12,219 nt of DNA from Synergistaceae bacterium UBA5827 (GTDB taxonomy: Bacteria > Synergistota > Synergistia > Synergistales > 79-D21). The stretch's first letter is position 1. Every line of letters begins with the position of its first letter. The translations under genes and the position numbers were made by a program. This document shows positions 7,066-12,219 of the stretch, in pieces. The notes under the pieces are model-generated. The model made no database searches. It saw only the letters and a program-made list of their open reading frames with translations, and was not told where the DNA came from. The stretch is from contig DJHE01000015.1 in the NCBI GenBank assembly GCA_002432945.1, positions 6,423 to 18,641 of the forward strand, given 5' to 3'.

Positions 7066-8550
7066 TTGGAGAAGAAGCTGGAAACGAAAGAAACTCCAAC
7101 CGATGCCATGAAGGATGTTTCCGTGGCGTCGTGCGAACCTGTTGTTTCTAAAGAACCCACCCCAAGGCGGGTTAAAATCATGGAAACCGCTTTCAGGGAT
7201 GCACACCAGTCGATCATGGCCACACGCCTGAGGATTGAGGACATGATCCCAGTGGCCGAGAAGATGGATGAAGTCGGCTACGAATCCATGGAAATCTGGG
7301 GCGGCGCCACATTCGACACGTGCATGCGCTTCCTTGACGAAGACCCCTGGGAACGCCTTCGGGAATTAAGGAGGCGTTTCAAAAAAACGAAGCTTCAAAT
7401 GCTTCTCAGGGGACAGAACCTCGTGGGTTACAGGCACTATGGCGATGATGCGGTGCGGGAATTCGTCAAGAGGGCCATAGGAAACGGCCTTGACATCATC
7501 CGTGTTTTCGATGCCCTCAATGACCTCAGAAACATGGAAATCGCCGCAGACCAGGTCAAGCGCGAGGGCGCCCACCTTCAAATGGCACTTTCCTACACTA
7601 TTTCTCCCGTCCACACCCTGGAGAAATTCGCAGATATCGCCCACCAAATGCAGGACATGGGGGCGGATTCGATCTGCATCAAGGACATGGCCGGCCTGAT
7701 GAGCCCTGTCGATGCCGCTTCCCTGGTCAAAGCCATAAAAGCAAGGACCGGCCTCCCTATCCAGGTGCACAGCCACTACACGAGCGGCATGGCGGCTATG
7801 GCATACCTTGCTGCAATCGAGGCGGGTGCAGATGTCATCGATTGTGCCATATCGCCTTTCGCGATGGGAACAAGCCAGCCAGCCACCGAGACAATGATCG
7901 CAGCTCTAAGTGGGGGACCGTATGACACGGGAATGACATTGGAAAGCCTTCTTCCTGCTGCCCTTCACTTCAAGGAAGTCAAGGAAAAATACAGTAGCCT
8001 CGTCATGGGAATTGAAGGTGTCGATATCAACGTCCTGATCTACCAGATTCCGGGCGGGATGTACTCCAATCTGGTAAGCCAGTTGAAGGACCAGAAAGCC
8101 CTGCATCGCCTGGATGAGGTTCTGAAGGAAATTCCACGCGTTCGAAAGGAAATGGGGTATCCACCCCTCGTAACACCGACAAGCCAGCTTGTTGGAAGCC
8201 AGGCGACCCTCAATGTCCTGATGGGACGATGGAAGGTCGTCCCCAAGGAGATACGCCAGTATCTCCTTGGCTATTACGGAAGGCCTCCGGCCCCGGTTGA
8301 CCCTGAAATCCAGCAACAGGTGATCGGGGACGAAATTCCCATTACCTGCCGCCCGGGTGAAGTCCTTCCCCCGGAAGTCGAAGATGCAGAAAAAGCGATC
8401 GCCCCGTGGATCCTTCAGCCTGAGGATGTGTTAAGCTACGTCCTGTTTCCTGCCGTCGCAAGGGATTTTCTCGTCCGAAAATTCGCAAAGACGATGAAGA
8501 GGGACGTCGGGCTGGATAAGCCTGTTGAGGACGGGGTTTACCCCATCTAG
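7066..8550 (+). CDS. oadA: Biotin-dependent carboxyltransferase subunit (oxaloacetate decarboxylase alpha / pyruvate carboxylase subunit B type) without biotin domain
   Basis: TIM-barrel carboxyltransferase that moves CO2 between a keto acid or acyl-CoA and biotin on a carrier protein. In the 494 residues the barrel spans about 37-300. Metal ligands are Asp45 in FRDAHQS and His235/His237 in HSHYTSG; Lys206 in CIKDMAGL is the lysine that is carboxylated in this family; LRGQNLVGYRHY contacts substrate. The conserved post-barrel region follows, including TPTSQLVGSQA and GYYGRPPAP, and the protein ends about 100 residues before the length of Klebsiella OadA (595). No Met-Lys-Met biotinylation site is present, so the biotin carrier must be another gene outside this window. 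The start is TTG 7066, four bases after GGAGG (7057-7061); ATG 7108 lacks a ribosome site. Residues 1-35 are an unconserved extension. Substrate (pyruvate, oxaloacetate, methylmalonyl-CoA) cannot be settled from this gene, and the symbol denotes the family only. Confidence 0.85.
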   Translation: MEKKLETKETPTDAMKDVSVASCEPVVSKEPTPRRVKIMETAFRDAHQSIMATRLRIEDMIPVAEKMDEVGYESMEIWGGATFDTCMRFLDEDPWERLRELRRRFKKTKLQMLLRGQNLVGYRHYGDDAVREFVKRAIGNGLDIIRVFDALNDLRNMEIAADQVKREGAHLQMALSYTISPVHTLEKFADIAHQMQDMGADSICIKDMAGLMSPVDAASLVKAIKARTGLPIQVHSHYTSGMAAMAYLAAIEAGADVIDCAISPFAMGTSQPATETMIAALSGGPYDTGMTLESLLPAALHFKEVKEKYSSLVMGIEGVDINVLIYQIPGGMYSNLVSQLKDQKALHRLDEVLKEIPRVRKEMGYPPLVTPTSQLVGSQATLNVLMGRWKVVPKEIRQYLLGYYGRPPAPVDPEIQQQVIGDEIPITCRPGEVLPPEVEDAEKAIAPWILQPEDVLSYVLFPAVARDFLVRKFAKTMKRDVGLDKPVEDGVYPI

Positions 8551-8617
8551 GCTGTTTGCGGTCCCCACCCCCAGAAACACTTTGAAAATTATAGGAATCC
8601 AAGGAGGCAAACTTGCT

Positions 8618-8854
8618 ATGAACACGATTGAAGTCATCCAGAAGGTCATCGAGGAAGAGATCAAGCCGGCACTCCAGTCCCATGGCGGAGACATCGAGTA
8701 CGTCGGTTTCGAGGAAGAAGCGGGCACGCTTACCGTGAGGCTTGCAGGCGCCTGCGGCACTTGCCCCTTTGCCCAGGAGACTTTGCGCGTCCAGGTGGAA
8801 GCCGTTATCAAGTCCGTTGCACCCGCGGTAAAATCCGTCATCCGGGAACCTTAG
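8618..8854 (+). CDS. NifU-like C-terminal domain protein (Fe-S cluster scaffold/carrier)
   Basis: Small cytoplasmic protein of 78 residues consisting only of the NifU C-terminal (Nfu) domain. Such domains hold a transient Fe-S cluster between two subunits through a CxxC pair and pass it to apo-enzymes. Visible signatures are HGGDIEYVGF at 22-31 and GACGTCP with Cys46 and Cys49; the sequence begins with the usual helix (EVIQKVIEEEIKPAL). ATG 8618 follows AAGGAGG (8601-8607) by ten bases. The 67-base gap before it holds no clear promoter or terminator. No IscS, IscU or SufBCD genes are in the window, so the recipient protein is unknown. Confidence 0.9.
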   Translation: MNTIEVIQKVIEEEIKPALQSHGGDIEYVGFEEEAGTLTVRLAGACGTCPFAQETLRVQVEAVIKSVAPAVKSVIREP

Positions 8855-8883
8855 GCCCCAGTTCTTTCTGCCTGGTACGTACG

Positions 8884-8901
8884 AAGGAGGAATCCTTCAT
8901 C
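8884..8901 (+). promoter_or_regulatory. phoH ribosome site with apparent ATC initiation codon
   Basis: A full AAGGAGG (8884-8890) lies eight bases before ATC 8899-8901. In the PhoH frame there is no ATG, GTG or TTG between 8761 (TTG inside the NifU-like gene) and ATG 9001. The protein downstream of ATC begins exactly where PhoH homologues begin, so ATC is the best-supported start. Confidence 0.6.
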
Positions 8902-9873
8902 GAAAAACCAAGACAAATCCATATCCCCGCAGATAGCGAAGAAAGCCTATCGCGCTTTCTGGGCCCCAGTGACGAAAACCTTCGTCTCATCGAGGGCCTT
9001 ATGGGTGTGCGTGTTTCCGCCAGGGGCCTTACCGTTTCCATCAGCGGTGAAGAAGCGGATTCCATAGAGTCTGCAGGAAAACTTACCCGTCAACTGCTTG
9101 AGGTATGTCGTCGAGGCCACCGTGTTGGCGCCTCCGAGATCCGTTATGCGGCGGAAGCCTTGGCAGGAAACGCCGATTTTGAACTCATTTCTCTCTACGA
9201 AGACGTCATCTGCCTGACGACCAGGGGCAAACCGGTACGTGCACGCACAGAGGGCCAAAAGGCGTACCTGGAGGCAATGAAAAACAATGAGCTTGTTTTC
9301 GCCATCGGCCCGGCAGGGACCGGCAAGACATACCTGGCCGTAGCCCACGCCGTTGCAGCCCTCAAGGCAAGCCGGTTCAACCGGATCATCCTCGTCCGGC
9401 CGGCAGTCGAAGCGGGAGAAAAGCTCGGCTACCTCCCCGGGGACCTGATGGAAAAAGTCGAACCGTACCTCAGGCCCCTTTACGATGCCTTTTTCGACCT
9501 CCTGCAGCCTGACAAGTTCTTGCGCTACATCGACAAAAGCGTGATCGAAATCGCTCCGCTTGCCTACATGCGTGGCCGTACACTCAACGAGAGCTGCATC
9601 ATTTTGGACGAGGCCCAGAATACAACTCCTGAACAAATGAAGATGTTCCTCACTCGAATGGGCTTCGGCTCCCAGGTCATCGTTACCGGTGACATCACGC
9701 AGATTGACCTGCCGGCAGGAAAAGACTCGGGCCTGAAGATCGTGGAGACCGTACTGGCCGGTATCCCGGGAATCTCCTTTATACGCTTCGGTCATGGCGA
9801 TGTCGTGCGTCACGAACTTGTCCAAAGGATCGTGCGGGCCTATGAGGCTTTCGACCAAAAAAAGCAAGGATAG
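8899..9873 (+). CDS. phoH: PhoH family protein (P-loop ATPase, YbeZ type)
   Basis: Cytoplasmic ATP-binding protein of the PhoH/YbeZ family, linked to RNA metabolism and commonly found next to ybeY. From ATC 8899 it has 324 residues, near Bacillus PhoH (319). An N-terminal KH-like part (about 8-60; FLGPSDENLRLIEGLMGVRVSARG) precedes the ATPase core with RTEGQKAYLEAM, Walker A GPAGTGKT at 137-144, RPAVEAGEKLGYLPGD, Walker B DEAQN at 237-241 and sensor-type VTGDITQIDLP. Starting at ATG 9001 would remove most of the conserved N-terminal part, and starting at TTG 8761 would add a tail read out of frame from the NifU-like gene; both are unlikely. The gene follows the NifU-like gene by 44 bases and overlaps the next gene by 32. 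Function in this organism is inferred from family and context. Confidence 0.93.
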   Translation: MEKPRQIHIPADSEESLSRFLGPSDENLRLIEGLMGVRVSARGLTVSISGEEADSIESAGKLTRQLLEVCRRGHRVGASEIRYAAEALAGNADFELISLYEDVICLTTRGKPVRARTEGQKAYLEAMKNNELVFAIGPAGTGKTYLAVAHAVAALKASRFNRIILVRPAVEAGEKLGYLPGDLMEKVEPYLRPLYDAFFDLLQPDKFLRYIDKSVIEIAPLAYMRGRTLNESCIILDEAQNTTPEQMKMFLTRMGFGSQVIVTGDITQIDLPAGKDSGLKIVETVLAGIPGISFIRFGHGDVVRHELVQRIVRAYEAFDQKKQG

Positions 9874-11908
9874 GTTCCAAACCCTCAGGCGGCTGGGGGA
9901 ATTCAATCTCGATTACTGGATATTGAGGACCATACTCGTCTCAGTCGTCCTGGCCCTTGTCCTGCTGAGCTGGTGGCTGGGGGAAAGCCGCCAGGGATAC
10001 CGACTCGGGGAACCTTCACCACGAACTTACGTTGCCATCATGAACACGAATTACCTTGACGAGGAGAGCACCGAGCTTCTTCGTCGCCATGCCGCGGACA
10101 ACATCGTGGCGGTCATGACAAAAGACAGTCACACTGAGGTACGCATTCGGGATCGCCTTGAACAGCTGAAGCGGAGGAATGGGATTGAGCGTTTTTCCGT
10201 GACCTTGCGGGAAATGCTTTCAGCCATGACGCCTGCAAGAAGGGCCCGCATGCTGCATCTCGCCCAGGAACTCGGTTTGTCAATCCTTGAGGAAAAGAAC
10301 TGGGGAAAAGACATACAAAAAAGCCTTTGGGACGGGATCATGCGATTGCCGATCCCACGACCGGAACAAAACGCGGTTTTCCAGATCCTTGAGGAAATTT
10401 TCCAGGAACCTGTCAAGATCGACGACGAAGCAACCGAAAAATTGAAGCGGGAGTCCTCCTCAAAGGTTGAACCCGTGATCCGTGTCCTTTACCCGGGGGA
10501 TGTGATCGTTGGACGTGGAGAAGTGGTCACACCCCAGAAACTCAGAGCGCTCGAGGCACAAGGATACCCGAAAGGGGACCTGCCTTATCGAAGCCTTTTG
10601 TTCATCCTCCTGGCAGTTTTTTCATGGAGCCTTTGGCCGTCACTGTACGCCACGAGGAGAGAGATCTCGATTTCGCACCGTGACCTGGTTTACATTGTCT
10701 GCCTTCTGAGCGGGGGATGGGCGATCCAGGTGACCTCGAGCCTCCTCAAGGCGGACACCCTTGCCTTTCTTCCCCTTCTTGGCTGGCTTAACCTGACTCT
10801 GCCCGTGGGCCTTGCCTTCCATATTGCCCTCGGAGGGGTGGTCATCGGGGCCATGCTTTCCTCCTCGGGTTCCATGGCCCAGCTCGTTCTATGGAGCCTC
10901 TCGGGCATTACGGCCTCCATTGCAGGCTACCTTGTTTTCAGGGGATCTTCAACTCGGCTTGACCTCTGGAAACAGCAGTGCATCATGGGAATTTCCGCCG
11001 CCGCCTCAGCAACGGCTATCCGCTGGTGGCTCGGCCTTCCGGTGGATGGGCAGGTCGTGGGGATATACTTCCTTGCCGTCATTGCGTGGGGCACTTTTAC
11101 AGTTGCCCTTCTCCCGATGCTGGACACGATGTTCGATATTTTATCGCCTTTGCGGCTGATGGACCTGAGCCATCCCTCGAACCCGCTGCTTAAGCGCCTT
11201 CAAATGGAAGCCCCAGGGACTTACCACCATACCCTGATGGTCGGCACGCTTTCAGAGAGAGCAGCAGACACTCTCGGGCTTGACAGCCTTCTGGTCAAGG
11301 CCGGAGCCTATTTTCACGATATCGGGAAATTGAAAAGGCCGCAATTCTTTGCCGAAAACCAGGTCAGCGGGGAAAACCTCCATGATGAACTGAATCCGTC
11401 GATGTCGGCACTCGTCATACTCTCCCACGTCAAGGACGGCCTGGAACTGGCGAGGCGTTACAATTTGCCTACCCGCATACGCCATTTCATCTCCGAACAC
11501 CACGGAACAACTTGCCTGACCTACTTCTACCGGAAGTCAAAAGCCCGGGGAGAGGATACTCCTCGCGACCAGTTCTGCTATCCTGGCCCAAAACCGTCAT
11601 CGAAGGAAACCGCCCTCGTCATGCTGGCGGACTCGGTGGAAGCCGCAGTCAGGGCTGCAGGTGGAAGCATCAGGGGCGTCCTGGAACTTCGCGAGACAGT
11701 CGAAGGCGTCGTCGAATCAAAGATGCTGGACGGCCAACTTGAGCGAGTGGACTTCACGCTAAAGGACCTTACCCTGATAAAGGAAAGCTTTATCCAGAGC
11801 CTGCGCTCCATTTATCACAAGAGAGACAACACCGGCACGAAATCCATTTCCGGGGATGCCGACTTTGAAGGAGGAAGTGAAACCGATGAAATTAGCGGTT
11901 CAGATTGA
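9842..11908 (+). CDS. pgpH: 7TM-HD domain membrane phosphohydrolase, PgpH-type c-di-AMP phosphodiesterase
   Basis: Membrane protein of 688 residues. In characterised relatives such as Listeria PgpH, the cytoplasmic HD domain hydrolyses the second messenger c-di-AMP. Layout: TM1 about 27-46; extracytoplasmic 7TMR-HDED domain about 50-245; a bundle of roughly seven membrane segments about 248-440; HD domain about 450-610 with TYHHTLMVG, the metal-binding HD pair His492-Asp493 in FHDIGKLKRP, SALVILSHVKDG, His553-His554 in EHHGT and the LADSVEAAVRA helix. The C-terminus is a polar, acidic tail. ATG 9842 sits inside the phoH end with only a weak AAAGGA 12 bases before it; an earlier in-frame ATG (9794) has no ribosome site and would add residues before TM1. 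The neighbours phoH and ybeY are the same as for Bacillus yqfF. No diadenylate cyclase gene is in the window, so c-di-AMP specificity is family inference. Confidence 0.93.
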   Translation: MRLSTKKSKDRFQTLRRLGEFNLDYWILRTILVSVVLALVLLSWWLGESRQGYRLGEPSPRTYVAIMNTNYLDEESTELLRRHAADNIVAVMTKDSHTEVRIRDRLEQLKRRNGIERFSVTLREMLSAMTPARRARMLHLAQELGLSILEEKNWGKDIQKSLWDGIMRLPIPRPEQNAVFQILEEIFQEPVKIDDEATEKLKRESSSKVEPVIRVLYPGDVIVGRGEVVTPQKLRALEAQGYPKGDLPYRSLLFILLAVFSWSLWPSLYATRREISISHRDLVYIVCLLSGGWAIQVTSSLLKADTLAFLPLLGWLNLTLPVGLAFHIALGGVVIGAMLSSSGSMAQLVLWSLSGITASIAGYLVFRGSSTRLDLWKQQCIMGISAAASATAIRWWLGLPVDGQVVGIYFLAVIAWGTFTVALLPMLDTMFDILSPLRLMDLSHPSNPLLKRLQMEAPGTYHHTLMVGTLSERAADTLGLDSLLVKAGAYFHDIGKLKRPQFFAENQVSGENLHDELNPSMSALVILSHVKDGLELARRYNLPTRIRHFISEHHGTTCLTYFYRKSKARGEDTPRDQFCYPGPKPSSKETALVMLADSVEAAVRAAGGSIRGVLELRETVEGVVESKMLDGQLERVDFTLKDLTLIKESFIQSLRSIYHKRDNTGTKSISGDADFEGGSETDEISGSD

Positions 11909-12219
11909 TGACGAAGAGTGTTCCCTCGAGCATGCCGGCATAAAATCACCCGATTACGACCGTCTGGAAGGTATCTGGCAGGAATATCTAGAGGAAAAGA
12001 ACCCGGGATTGGCTTCGGCCGAGTTCGTAAGCGTATCGCTCAAATACTGTTCGCCTTCGACAATCCTGGAACTCAACCAGAGATACCGGACCCTCGATGA
12101 GGCTACGGATGTCCTTTCCTTCCCCATGTGGGAAACGGAAGGGGTTTTCAAGGCACCGGCGGGCTGGTCGGAAACCCCCCTTGGCGATATCGTTGTCTGC
12201 CCGGAAGTCGTTCGGTCAG
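11886..12219 (+). CDS. ybeY: YbeY, endoribonuclease / rRNA maturation factor, 5' part
   Basis: Metal-dependent protein needed for 16S rRNA 3'-end maturation and 70S ribosome quality control. The first 111 codons are visible and the frame is still open at the window edge. Family features seen: the S-x-x-x-I-x-x-LN pattern leading to LNQRYRTLDEATDVLSFP (residues about 61-78) and LGDIVVCPEVV near the cut. The zinc-binding HGxLHLxGYDH motif would follow outside the window, so integrity of the active site cannot be judged. ATG 11886 is preceded by AAGGAGG (11868-11874) with 11 bases spacing; GTG 11877 is in frame but only two bases from that site. It overlaps the pgpH end by 23 bases in another frame, as part of the phoH-pgpH-ybeY cluster. 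Confidence 0.92.
   Translation, partial: MKLAVQIDDEECSLEHAGIKSPDYDRLEGIWQEYLEEKNPGLASAEFVSVSLKYCSPSTILELNQRYRTLDEATDVLSFPMWETEGVFKAPAGWSETPLGDIVVCPEVVRS

Noticed and set aside
8532..8545. GGGG-TTTA-CCCC hairpin at the carboxyltransferase end as terminator
   Set aside because: Only four base pairs and no T-run follow.
8551..8617. Possible promoter before the NifU-like gene (TATAGG-like bases near 8591)
   Set aside because: No matching -35 element at proper spacing; TTGCGG upstream is too far.
8874..8882. GTACGTAC palindrome before phoH as an operator
   Set aside because: A single 8-base palindrome without a second copy or partner is expected by chance.
8761..8898. phoH starting at TTG 8761 inside the NifU-like gene
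   Set aside because: No ribosome site before it, overlap with the conserved CxxC region of the NifU-like gene in another frame, and no homology before residue 8899.

Overview
The window is an uninterrupted run of ten protein-coding genes, all on the + strand, with junctions that range from overlaps of up to 32 nt to gaps of at most 67 nt. Both ends are cut: glmU lacks its start and ybeY lacks its end. I see no tRNA, rRNA, mobile element, CRISPR array or integration scar, and no stretch of 300 bases without a gene.

Organism: an anaerobe-type bacterium with fairly GC-rich DNA. The order glmU-prs-rplY(ctc)-pth-mfd-mazG matches the order known from Bacillus and relatives, without the sporulation genes and without the methylase fusion of YabN. 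The order phoH-pgpH-ybeY is also Firmicutes-like. Two such blocks joined by a carboxyltransferase subunit and a NifU-like protein make me lean towards Synergistota or a neighbouring non-sporulating lineage. This is inference from gene order and protein feel, not from a search.

Layout. Positions 1-849: 3' part of glmU (UDP-GlcNAc synthesis for peptidoglycan). 849-1817: prs (PRPP for nucleotides). 1866-2525: ribosomal protein L25/Ctc. 2531-3097: pth (recycling of peptidyl-tRNA). 3087-6248: mfd (transcription-coupled repair). 6217-7029: mazG (NTP pyrophosphohydrolase). 7066-8550: biotin-dependent carboxyltransferase subunit without its own biotin domain. 8618-8854: NifU-type Fe-S scaffold domain. 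8899-9873: phoH, apparently starting on an ATC codon. 9842-11908: a membrane 7TM-HD protein of the PgpH c-di-AMP phosphodiesterase family. 11886 to the end: ybeY (rRNA maturation).

How it fits together: the first half couples precursor supply (UDP-GlcNAc, PRPP) with translation quality and genome or nucleotide-pool hygiene. The second half links PhoH, PgpH and YbeY (RNA and ribosome maturation, c-di-AMP turnover). Most starts sit on strong AGGAGG-type sites or overlap the previous gene, so translational coupling is likely throughout. The main places with structure beyond coding are the prs/rplY junction (two hairpins in a row), the mfd/mazG overlap (a hexamer repeat carrying three ATGs) and the phoH start. 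Nothing here looks like a new biological system. It is a housekeeping region with a few details worth checking.
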